Translations under genes and position numbers: made by a program
DNA from: Paracentrotus lividus
Lineage: Eukaryota; Echinodermata; Echinoidea; Camarodonta; Echinidae
NCBI GenBank assembly: GCA_940671915.1
Contig: CALNVZ010003426.1
Span: 3,068,881 to 3,132,880 of the forward strand
Direction: 5' to 3'
Length of the DNA: 64,000 nucleotides
Shown here: piece by piece, positions 44,396 through 54,829 of the stretch
Layout of the letters: each line of letters opens with the position of its first letter
Position numbering within the stretch: position 1 is the first letter of the stretch
Notes under the pieces: generated by a model
The model's input: only the letters and a program-made list of their open reading frames with translations
Database searches by the model: none
Told to the model about the DNA's origin: nothing

Positions 44396-44800
44396 GTTTT
44401 ATCTTATCTAGGTTTTCCCGGTCAAGATCACACTATCTACGTTCAATTTGACATTTCCTTTTCGTCCGAAATGTGATCGTGATTTAAAATATGAAATCCC
44501 ATTCGTTTATGAACAGCCAAAAAAAAAGAAGAAAAAAAAATGTTCAATCCAATTGCAAAATGCTTGTTTGAATTCGAATTTGATTTTGTGAGCAATATTA
44601 TTCTTCAATGGTCGCTTAAATTCGTCCATTCATGCACATTGAAGGAATTCATTGCACAAAAACGAAATTGAGAGGTCACCATCGTATATAAAAGTACAAA
44701 AACGAAATCGTTTGCTCTAAGCGTTATAGCTCCGCTCGGTCAGGTATCGTTCAAATTAAATGTACTTGACCAAGTCGATTGCGAAGAGTTTCAAATTGAA
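44396..44800. repeat. interspersed repeat (family E, copy 1)
   Basis: TCTAGGTTTTCCCGGTCAAG, TCAATTTGACATTT, TTTTCGTCC and TATAGCTCCGCTC also occur in order at 56992-57180. Confidence 0.7.
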
Positions 44801-45017
44801 CGGGAAAACGCACATTGATTAATAAATTATATTTATTTATTGTACGCAGTTTATTGAATTTCTTTTATTTGCAGACGACAAGAGTGTGTTTACATCAGGA
44901 AAATAAAAAAAAAAGGAATGTATGATGTTTGGAACACGGCAAAAAAATAAATAAATAACAGGAATGAAGCTGAACTAAATTGAGTTTAAAAAATATATAA
45001 CTTACATTTATGTAACA

Positions 45018-45165
45018 GGCGCGGATCCAGGGGGGCCCGACGGGCCCGCCCCCCCCCCCCAAAAAAAAAAGAGGAGAAAAGGGAGAAAGGAGGAAAAAGA
45101 GAGAGAAAAGAAGAAAAAGAGAGAGAAAAGAAGAAAAAGAAGAAGAAAAAAAAGAAAGAAAGAGA
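45018..45165. repeat. G/C-run and purine-rich repeat
   Basis: GGCGCGGATCCAGGGGGGC then C and A runs and (AAGAGAG)n. GGATCC-AGG ends recall hAT-type family A; boundaries unclear. Confidence 0.5.
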
Positions 45166-45622
45166 AGGGAATAAGGCCCGATGCTTGTACACTATTTTCG
45201 CCCAAATTTATTCAATAAGAATCGCGAAATAGGCTTTATTGCCTTGGGTTCTAACATTAAACAACCATAACTAAGGCCTTTAATGTGGGGAGGGTCAACG
45301 ATCGAGACCGATTTTTCTTATATTATATTTTGCAATATACTGCTCAAACGCCTTTTTTTTAAGAAAAAAAAAAACATTACTGACGAAAAGAAAAAAATAA
45401 GGAAAATATTTGAAACTAAAGTTTCAAAATTTCACAAAGAAAAGAGGCCTCGTGGACCCTCGACCTCCTGGGCCCCTTTGGCCTCCTAGGAAAAATAGTC
45501 GGCCTCATAGGAACACTAGAATGTGCCCCTTTATTTATTCCATATATTTTTTAAAACCCCAAATTTCCGCTCGCGCTTCACGCCCGCTGATACTAGTTCA
45601 TAATGCACAAATAGGGTTCTAG

Positions 45623-46060
45623 GACATCTCCCCCGGAGGACAACTCCCCGGGGACAACTCCCGGAGGACAGCTCCCTCGGAGGACAACTCCCCCGGAGGA
45701 CAGGTCCCCCGCAGGACATCTCCCCCGGAGGACAGGTCCCCCCAAGGACGAGTCCCCCGGAAAGAACTCCCTCCGGAGGACAACACCCCCGGAGGACAAC
45801 TACCCCGGAGGAATCTCCCCCGGAGTCGACATCTCCCCCGGAGGACGTCTCCCCGATGAAAACTCCCCGGAGGACAAGTCCCACAGAGGACATATCCCCG
45901 AGTTAAACTCCCCGGAGGACAACTCCCCCGGAGGACAACCTCCCCTGGAGGACAATCTCCTCCCGGAGGACCAACTCCCTGGAGGACAACTCCCCCGGAG
46001 GACGACTCCCCGGAGGACAACTCCCCCGCAGCACAACTACCCGACAGAACAAGTCCCCGG
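45623..46060. repeat. CCCCGGAGGACAACTC minisatellite (array 1)
   Basis: About 25 units of 16-18 bases. The long Gly/Ser/Pro-rich minus-strand frames across it are frame artefacts of the repeat. Preceded by a CGCTCGCGCTTCACGC motif. Confidence 0.93.
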
Positions 46061-47238
46061 AAGGACAACTCACATTCGGAGAACAGATCCACATGCACTC
46101 GTTAATTTTTGCTCCATTTTCGATTTTTTTTTTTTTTTTTTTTAAACCGAAATAGCCATTCATTAAATACAAATTCTTTGGCATTTTTTTTTTCCGGCGA
46201 AGGGTGTTAAAGTTTGGCAGCCTGTAGAGGCGTACTGCTATTGGAACCGAATTTTATCGTCAAAAGAGAGAGAGAGAGAGAGATATCAACTTCAATCTTA
46301 AATCACCATAGGAAGATGATCTGATTAGATTTGAGAGTACTGTAGATCAATGTCGGCATCCCGTAACTAGGAATTTTTGCGGGGTTCGAAATCTGAAGAA
46401 AATGGAACCTTTTGAAGGGATGATTCTTGAGCGCAAAGCCCGAGCCGAAATGTTTTGACTAAAAATGACCCGAAGCAGTATATTTTTACTTTTATGGTTC
46501 TATTGTTTGTTGTTGTTATTCTTTTTACAAACGGTAACGATCATCTTTCTTTTAGCCAAAAAAAAAAAAAAGTGATTTTCAAAGCGCGAACGTCAAGTGG
46601 AAATTTTATATCACACCTCTTTAATTAAAAAAAAAAACACATGTACATAATTTGATACAAGGGTTTTGTTTGTTTTGTTTTGCTTGTTTCAGCATGTTTG
46701 AATTATAATGATTTCTCGGGTGATGTTGACGCGAAATACTGAAATTGGTTGATATACGAAATGTTTTAGATTGTCTCTACTTCTGGGGGGTGTAACACAA
46801 AGATTCTACGATTGATTAAAAGTTACGATTGATTTTTGTCTCGGTTTCCTCATTGGAAACCAGGTACAGTCATGATTAGGATTTTGATATGATTAAGGTA
46901 GGGTAAGGTATGGTATGGATTAAGATCATCCATTTGGAGATCCTGTCCATGTTGCGGCTAATGAGAAAAATTCCATCGTAACTTTCATGGATAATCGTAA
47001 GTCTTTGTGTTTACACCCCTGGATATATTTTAATACCAACATAGTTGCAATACACACCTCTTATGATAGCGATGACACGGCATGAATGCAAAGCTGTGCA
47101 AGTGCATACTTATGAACACACACATTCAAGATATACAATTGTCTGTAAAATCTTAAACCCAATGACATGATTGTATATATATTATTCTTGAAAATGAAAA
47201 CGAACTAGTTGATGATGTGGAATTGAGTTTTGTGAATT
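46061..47238. other. unassigned intergenic DNA
   Basis: T18 run near 46125, (GA)n at 46266-46282, a GAGCGCAAAGCCCGAGCCG variant of the mirror motif near 46430. No gene. Confidence 0.45.
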
Positions 47239-49071
47239 TCATTTTTGGGTTGCGGGGTGGCCACCCGAGCGTGAGTGTGTTGGTGCCCCCACCGGAGAGT
47301 CCGCCGAGCTGGGAAGATTACGACACGGGGATACGGAGAACACCCGGAATTCGCTGCGCGGCGCGTTCACGACAGAGCCTTCGGTAACGCAGGATGAGGT
47401 GCCGCTCCGACACTCTGCGTTGGGGGCTCTATGTGACCGGACGGCAGGGGCCGGGTACGCAGTTGGCGTTGGGGGGTTGCTGGGATGTTTCGTGACCGCG
47501 GCCGCCGCCAGTCGGACTTCGGGCACCAGTTGTACGGGTATGAGATTGGAGGAGAGGCAAACGCTGTAGGGTGTGGAGCGGTTGGTGGCAGGGGCGGGTG
47601 AACTGTGGCGCAATCAAGAGGGCATAGTGCGCCGGGTGCGAAGATGGCACCCGTGCAAGAAACGAAATTCATCTCGGTGAATTTTGCGCCGGGATTGGAG
47701 ATTTGTCGTGGTGTGCGGGGTCGGAAAGGGGCTCCCCGGTGGTGGCTTGTAAGGTCGCGGTGCGGTTGGTCGTCTGCCGAGGGTACATATGCACTATCTG
47801 GGGGAAGGCCAAAGGGGATAGGGACGAGAACGTTGGGCAGGGGTTGAAGCCCACCAAAAGCGTGGGACATCCCGGGCAGCTCTGCGGTTTCTGACAGGCA
47901 GGCGAGATTTGCAATGCCTGAAGGGAAACGATATCCCCGTGCACGTCGGGGGGTAAACCTCTGGAGGTCCGAGAGACCAGGTTGTTCGTCTAAACGATCC
48001 GGTGGGCGCTTGGGCTATCCAAGGATAGTCCGTAATAGCCGTGACCCACGCACCACATGTGAACGATAAGCCGTAATTGAACGGCGAACGGTGCGGAGAA
48101 TATCTGACCAATCGCACCGTTGAAGCGGAGCGGTGGTTCGCCAAGATCACGAAAACTGCGGCGCAGTCGGGTTCCAACGTAACTCTGCGGACCTCACCCC
48201 GCGGGGATTATAGGCACATAGAGCGCAAGACGAAGCAAAAGCGATCTCCAATCCTAAGTTGCTGACAAGAAAACCAGCAGAATTTTAATGAGTGCTACAC
48301 ACTCGGGGTGTCAATACCGTTGCAAACGAACAAAAATCCCGTGGGCCGTATGGGCTTTACCAAGGACGATAGCGTATAACAGACAACAGGCGACGCCACA
48401 ACCGTGAAACGGGAGGTGAGAAAACCGACGGGAAAGTGCGGAGGGCCCGCTATCCGGCTGGTGGTTACTGCGAAGGTGGAGGCTGGTCTCGCAGATCAGA
48501 AGAAGCTGCGGCGCAAAAAAGGGTCCAAACCGTACCGGGTGTTCACCGAGAATGCCGTGAATGCTCGGCGGGCATGGCCGGTGAGCGGACGTGGGCGCGA
48601 ACGACTCTCCCATACTAAGTGAGAAAAGAACGCAATGTTTGTGTCTGTGCTAACACCGGGGGCGGTCCGAGAGACCGGGCATTATCGGAACGCGAGACTC
48701 GCCCGGTGGGGACGTTTGGGCGTATCCCAAGGGGAATAAAGCCCAAGTAATAAGGCCCTGGCGTGAGCCTACCTAGTGCCGTGGGAATCGGGGTGGGAGG
48801 CATCTACCGGAGCGGGAAGCGTAAGAGCCGGTCCGAGCGATCGCTGGGGGTTTAGCCGCCAGAGGTGGAGGTGGTACGGCCAGACGCAGAAAACCTGCGG
48901 CGGTGCATGAACTGAGGCGGGTGCGCCAGTACCGGTAGCTTCGGCCACGTTCTCTCTCTCCCCGGGGCCAGTGCGCTTCGCGGTAGACCGTGCGGCCCAG
49001 CACAGGAAACTCTCATCGCCTAATGGAAGTATCAGAAGACACTCGCAAATTTTCGTGTGCTACAGATGTCG

Positions 49072-49110
49072 GGGTGGGGGGGGGGGGGGCGGAGGGGGGG
49101 GGTCCGGGGC
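49072..49110 (+). other. long G runs, G-quadruplex-prone
   Basis: G14 and G9 runs separated by short interruptions; also a likely place for sequencing error. Confidence 0.8.
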
Positions 49111-49786
49111 AGGAAAGACGGTCTTGATACTGACAGGAGCCGCTCTGGCCTGGAGACAACGCGAGGAACTGACCAAGAGGTCGATTTGTAGGCACCTCTC
49201 GGAAAAGCGTGGACGCACCGGTTTTTGCTATGGTTGCTCTTTCGAGCACAGACCCTTTTCTTAGAGCTTGAGCTGGACTTTGAGAGGAGGTGTGGAGCAC
49301 GCGCAAATGAGAGCACGAATGAGATCCACCATGAGCGTGCTCCCCCCGCTCCCCTACTGCGACAGGAAGAGGGCGAACGGACCTGGGCGGTCGAAGACGG
49401 AATCTGCGCCCGCCGGGCATGGGGCTCCCCGATCCGGCTGGCGGAGAGAAGCTCTGGACTTTCGAGAAGTGAGACTAAGGCTTGCTAGGCCGTCTGAAGT
49501 GGCGTAAGCTGGAGTCGTTCAAGATAGGAGTAATCGCCTGGCCTGTTGCGCAAGGGTTATAGAACGGCTCTGAATAGAGGACAGATATGTCTTTGGTAAA
49601 GAAGCGTGAACTAACTTCGCCGCTTGAGGGAAAGGAGGCGAAGAAGCAAGCAAGGACGCGAGGGCGTAGTTAAGGGCGCTTCACGGAGATAGCTCCCCAT
49701 AAAAGAGAGAACCGCCGTTTCTAAGAACATGGCTAGTGAACGCAAGAATAATTTTTTTTTTTGTTTTTATGTTTTTTTTTTTTGAG

Positions 49787-50023
49787 GTCGGAAAGACGGG
49801 ATCGAAGGCCGTGACCGTAGATAACGGACCAATTAAAGGAGATGAGTGGGGGCCGTACCTAGAAGATTTCGACTACATACGATGTTTGGTGCGCTTCGGT
49901 GCTGAAAGAGTAGCGATACACTGTACACTGGTTGGCCACCTGTGGACGAAGGCGTGTCCAGGGGAGTATAAACACTTGACGCGGTGTTCGGAACATAAGA
50001 TCGGAAGTGCTCAAGAGTACCCG
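49787..50023 (+). CDS. doubtful open segment, unrecognised
   Basis: After a T-rich stretch ending in AG, 79 codons are open: VGKTGSKAVTVDNGPIKGDE, then WGPYLEDFDYIRCLVRFG and further Cys/His-containing residues to a stop. Composition looks protein-like and the T-rich/AG boundary could be a splice acceptor. No family recognised and no partner exon found. Confidence 0.25.
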
Positions 50024-51043
50024 TGAGTATCTTGTACGCCGTTGTGTGTGTTTTGGTTGGTGACGGTGAGGCGCACAGCAAATAGGCATGCGATGCGGTA
50101 GGGGCGGCGATGAATAGGTGGAGGTAACAGATAATATTATTTACAAAAATTCGTTACTAAAGATAAGTGTCCAAATGTGGTTTCAAGGGTTGGGTAAGAA
50201 GGAGTGAGAGGGATAGAAGCGCTCGCGTTAAGAGGATGTAACTGAACGTGCAGAGTAGATGAGAAGTCGGAGAAGAGGCGGTGGGATCTTTGAGTTTAGT
50301 TTGCATTGAAGTAAAAACATGTGCGCATTCAAGCGCGCGGTTCCGCGGATTGTTCAAAGATCTAGTACCATGGGTGTACGTTAAAGAAAGAACAGGAGCA
50401 TAGGTACAAGATGTGGTTGGACGTGAATGAAGCAAAGACAGTCCTGAAGAAAGAAGAGAGAACAGTAATTCTTTGCAGAGAAGAGGGCGGTCAGTTAAAG
50501 ATCTGAAAGGCAGCCAGGGGATTTTGAAGTTCGCGATGTCGTAAAAGGGGAGGGTTGCTGTTTATGGGGAAGCGGTTCGAGATGTATAGTTTGTGGATTA
50601 GATGATAATAGTGTCAAATCGTGAATTATTAGGAACGGATCTCGACTGGCGCAGTAGATTTTCAGGGAACGGTAGTCAGCGACGTAGCTCGAAAAAAGGG
50701 TTTGGCAGATGATGAAGGATTATTGACTTGTAAGTGGTCTAGTGGTGGTCGCCAGCTCGTCGTGTCAGGGCGAGGTGCGTGTGAGCAGGGTATTATGGGG
50801 AGTCGGGTAGGGGTAATGGTAGTGAAAATATGTTTAGGGGTAGTTCGTGTGCTAGAGTTGTGTTTGTTGGTCATGTGTTATTGGCATGTGGTTTCTCGTG
50901 TTAGGAGACGGAAAATGGCAATAGGTTAATGGGAGAGGGGTACCATTGTTGTGGTATTGGAAGTAAGTATATGTGGGCGGGGTTACAAGGCTGTCGATGG
51001 ATCTGGATGCTTAGCAAATAGCTGGAGTAGGGTGTGGTATGTT

Positions 51044-51330
51044 CTGTGTGCGAGGAGCCCAGCAGGACGTTGAGAGCGTGGGGATGGTGATGGTGTGGTC
51101 CTTTTAGTGAGCGTCGGGAATGCTAAGAGCCGAGGTAGCATTCCATCCAAGTCTTACAGGAGACGGATACATTACAGACACAAGGACAGACAAAACATAC
51201 AAGCTGCGAGACCATGATCTTACCCTAGCTAGAGGGTTGTATGTCTTGTGCGCAAGTAGCCCAGCATGGACCTGAGAGCATGCGAAGTGGTGATCCTTGA
51301 GTAGCTCAATGCTTAGAGCGGACGTAGCGC
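51044..51330. repeat. two-copy repeat, about 200-bp period
   Basis: GTGCGAGGAGCCCAGCA at 51048 and GTGCGCAAGTAGCCCAGCA at 51247 start similar blocks (GAGAGCGTG/GAGAGCATG, AATGCTAAGAGC/AATGCTTAGAGC). Confidence 0.7.
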
Positions 51331-53150
51331 ATTCGTAGCCATGCCAAATATGCACGAGACATGGACCCAGCGCCTAGTGACCGCCCAAGCCTAAAATTGA
51401 CAGCAATTGATACAAACAAACAGAGATTTGAAATTGTTCGAAAACCCTAACAGAACTATGCTCTCTTTCTATAATGTAGTCCTGATTTTACCTGATTTAG
51501 CTGAAGAAAGTAACATAACTATTAAAATCAAGTGTGGGTTCCTTTCAAATTGTTGGCTACCGGTGTGCCAAAAGGTTATGAAACAAGGCTTGACAGACTT
51601 TTCGTTGTGCATCCAGCGTCTTGAGTCAACAAAGTGTGAGCAAAGATACCATAAGCCATTAAGCTTTTTCTTCAATCGCAATATAAATCCTAACTAACTA
51701 GCGCTGCAGTTTGTGAAGACTACTTGGTTGGAGGGCATGTCGCCAATATCAGCTTTCTCCATTGAACTACTCTTAGTGCCTACATCTCTGCATGAGAATT
51801 TACATGTCTATTATGCCGCCATGACCTTTGACTAAAATAATGAAACAAACTCGACTCTACGTTGAATTATTGAGAATCTGTCACTTGTTTGTTCTCGTTT
51901 TCCCTTATTCTTGTATACGCCATCGCCATTGCCCACAATGGCTCTAGTATCAGGCTCGGATCACGTTCACGCAGAAGGGGATTCAGAACATCAGATCGTC
52001 GTCCGTAGTAACAGCAGCAGGGGCCACAAAAAGAAACCTTTTTCACTTTAATGGACATTCATTTATGTTGGCCATCCTAAATAGGGGTATGTTCCATTCT
52101 TAACAGAAGATAATGTCGCAAGATGCGAAGCTGGGGGGCGGGATTATCTGCATCAGGGAGCTTGGTCCGCACATTTGTATGCGACAAAATTTGCTCACTT
52201 TCAGCCCATCAGATGCATAAGCATTTCAGTCAGAGCTTATAACAGTTTGTCGGGGTATAAACCGTGCTCCGATCAGAGTCTTAGAAACGCCTACACAGGT
52301 CTTCACCTTTTGAAAGATTCCATGGTAATCGAAGGTTAGCTTCTTCACAGTGATTGGTTTCGAGGTAACAGGAGCATGTCCTTCTTTAGCAAACTCGTTC
52401 TCTGTGGTTGCCTGTGCAATCTCATCAAATAGGCAGTTTCAATTCTTCTGCTATGTTTGTTGACCTAGTCAAACGGAAGCATAACGAAGTCTTTTACAAC
52501 TTATGACCATAGACTAGAAAAATTTTTTAAACAGACCTATCCACTTTAGAACGCGGCCTCGTCTTGTTTCTTGCTCGCCATTAAAATAGCTCATATTTGC
52601 TGCTATGGTTGTAACCCGCTGGATAAAACAATGCATAAAATCATTTTCTACAACTTCTGGCTATAACTACATATATTGTATGGTGAAATTAGCATTTGTG
52701 GAATAGCTAGCAAGATGTCTGCCTCTTAAGCGTCACATTTTTCTGTTCCTTGCTCTAATGGTAATCACACATCATCTATGATTGAAAACCCGGAGTAACA
52801 CAAGTAAAATAAATTCTGTCCAACATCTAGGGGGTGATGCTTCATGCTACAATACTTACAACTAGCCCCTTTGTACGAATGAAATGGTGTTCGCGGAGTT
52901 CTGTGTGAATAAATTTATTCGAGTGGTGATTAGTAATAGCAGCCAAAGAACGTGTTCCGAGTCGCGTCATTATTTCATTCATATATGCTACTAAACACTT
53001 GGTGAAACACTCCCGCTGACTGTTCCTTCATTTTTTAGGTTATACGTTCGTATATACCGAATTATTTCAAAATGAATTCTAATTGCAACTTAACGTTTGA
53101 CTGTTTCTTTAGGGGTTCTCTGGAGGTAGACAGAGACAAATTCTAAGCGG
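51331..53150. other. unassigned DNA with many apparent indels
   Basis: A family B MITE is recognisable at about 52134-52292 (ACAAAATTTGCTCACTTTC, TAACAGTTTGTCGG) but with many small insertions. No gene identified. Confidence 0.5.
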
Positions 53151-53157
53151 TGCTCGC

Positions 53158-53330
53158 CATTAGGCTCAGTTGGTAGAGACACCCGTCTAGCAATCAGGAA
53201 GTCTGGATCAAATCCCAATGGAATCCAGATGGAATGCCGACTTTCTTTGCTCATTTGTTTCACGAATTTAGTATATTTCTGGGTCAGAATTCATTTTCTA
53301 ATCAGATATTTTTTTTTTTTTTTTTGCCAT
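53158..53330 (+). repeat. tRNA-derived SINE
   Basis: GGCTCAGTTGGTAGAG is a good A box and GGATCAAATCCC a B box. The body continues into ACTTTCTTTGCTC and a T-rich tail, a SINE layout. Extra bases in the arms exclude a working tRNA. Confidence 0.7.
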
Positions 53331-53960
53331 AGGCAATTTAAAACCAAATGTAACAGATCAGAAAAATTATACATAAATGTGAGTGAGAAAGCAAATTCAG
53401 AATGACAAAGTGTACCTTAAGTGATCTTGCGACTAAAGGTCTCTATTTCTGGTGATGTGATCTAACTGCTTCACGAAGGACTTTGGTTCACGGTGCATAG
53501 CGGGATGAAGATCTGAAAAATTCCTTGCCAAAGCCCTGGAGGACTACCGAGACAGTGTATCCTGGCAAACAGGTCGAAGGTCGGTGGCGGGGTGTCAGGG
53601 GTGGCGGCAGGGGTTGAATCCGATGCCCGGGAAGCAACCCGATGAAGTCAAGGTTGATCAAACTGGTAGGTGAGTCAACCGTCTCGGCAGATGCAGTTTA
53701 AAAGAGGGAAGAAGTTAGGGACAGAGGTTCATAAATCACTTTTAAGACGGATATGACAGACATAAATGCCATTAGAACATCCCTGTGGCACTTGCTTACA
53801 GTACTTAAATTTTATGTAGATGCAGCAATTTTGGCATTGCAATGTCCTGTACAGCTTGTGCTAAATTGTCTTCCTAAAAAAAGGTAGTGAAAGCCCACCC
53901 TCCTGACAGAGACAAGGTACCATCCCTGAGAGTCAATCAGCTTGACAAGCAGTGGTAGAT

Positions 53961-53985
53961 NNNNNNNNNNNNNNNNNNNNNNNNN
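53961..53985. other. assembly gap (25 N)
   Basis: A run of exactly 25 undefined bases, probably a fixed-size placeholder. It ends inside the second CCGGAGGACAA array. Confidence 0.98.
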
Positions 53986-54066
53986 CCTCCGGGGGAGTTG
54001 TCCTCCGGGGGAGCTGTCCTCCGGGAGTTGTCCCCGGGGGAGTTGTCCTCCGGGGGAGATGTCCTG
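53986..54066. repeat. CCCCGGAGGACAACTC minisatellite, inverted (array 2)
   Basis: Same unit as 45623-46060 but on the other strand (CCTCCGGGGGAGTTGT); followed by TCAGCTCGCGCTTCGCGCT. Array cut by the gap, so true length unknown. Confidence 0.93.
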
Positions 54067-54800
54067 ATACGCACAGATAGGCCTAACTCCAAGTTTTTCC
54101 TCAAAATTTTCAGCTCGCGCTTCGCGCTAGCGGATACTAAATAGGGTCTATAATACACAATTGTCTAAAATATTAAATACTCGAAAATGCCCCTTTATCT
54201 ATTTATATAACTTTTAAAACCCCAAATTTTCGGCTCGCGCTTCGCGCTCGCGGATACTGAACCATAATGCACAAATAACTCGAATTTTGAGCTCAAAATT
54301 TTGGGGTCGCGTTTCGCGCTCGCAGATACCAATTTAGTAGGGTATACATGGGCGGATCCAGGCGGGGACGCAGGGGACGCACACCCCCACCCCCTATAAT
54401 TTGAAAACCATTCATTGACCGTACATGTTAAAATCCGAAAGTTTCGGCGGCGCCCCCTCCCTATCGGGCCGGGCGACCCCCTATCCTGAAATCCTGTATC
54501 CGCCACTGGTATATAATGCACAATTAACTCAAAATTTTACCTCAAAATTTTCAGCTCGCGCTTTGCGCTCGCGGATACTATAAAATTCTGTAATACACAA
54601 TTATCTACATTTTTTATACTAGAAAGTGCCCCTTTATTTATTCCATATATCTTTTAAAATCCAAAATTTTGGGCTCGCGCTTCGCGCTCGCTTAAACTAA
54701 ATCATAATGCACAAATAACTCTAATTTTTATGTCAAAAATTTCAACTCGCACTTCGCGCTCGAGGATACTAAATAAGGTCTATAATATCTTTAAAAAAAT
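54067..54800. repeat. cluster of inverted mirror-motif repeats
   Basis: At least six GCTCGCGCTTCGCGCTCGC variants (near 54113, 54232, 54311, 54555, 54676, 54752) spaced about 70-240 bases, each preceded by CAAAATTTT and followed by GGATACTAAAT...TAATGCACAA. The unit is thus a longer tandem repeat, interrupted by the MITE at 54347-54508. Confidence 0.85.
54347..54508. mobile_element. hAT-type MITE, family A copy 2
   Basis: CATGGGCGGATCCAGG pairs with CCTGTATCCGCCACTG. Interior TATAATTTGAAAACCA and CCCTATCGGGCC match 4081-4222. GGTATA flanks both ends as a possible target duplication. Confidence 0.8.
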
Positions 54801-54829
54801 AGTAATACAAAGTGGCCTTTTATTCATTC

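Larger units (their letters stand above)
47239..51130. other. GC-rich block of unknown origin
   Basis: Composition changes sharply at about 47240 from AT-rich to strongly GC-rich and relaxes after 49.7 kb to a G/T-rich phase before 51.1 kb. No long frame survives on either strand. Internal words repeat at distance: GGTCCGAGAGACC at 47966 and 48664, CTGCGGCGCA at 48156 and 48506, ATCCGGCTGG at about 48450 and 49432. It does not resemble rRNA, tRNA or a known transposon to me. Could be a structured-RNA or spacer repeat, a decayed GC-rich gene, transferred DNA or contamination. Confidence 0.5.

Noticed and set aside
45531..46184. Gly/Ser/Pro-rich, collagen-like minus-strand frames of up to 159 codons
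   Set aside because: Simple frame effects of the CCCCGGAGGACAACTC minisatellite; three frames are open over the same stretch.
47239..48622. Proline/serine-rich minus-strand frames as protein genes
   Set aside because: Several frames are open on both strands at once because of base composition; no domain or splice pattern.
47239..49740. rRNA gene
   Set aside because: GC-rich and repeat-containing, but none of the invariant 18S, 28S or 5S segments that I know can be found.
53158..53230. tRNA gene
   Set aside because: A and B boxes are present but arms contain extra bases and the acceptor stem does not pair; SINE body and T-rich tail follow.
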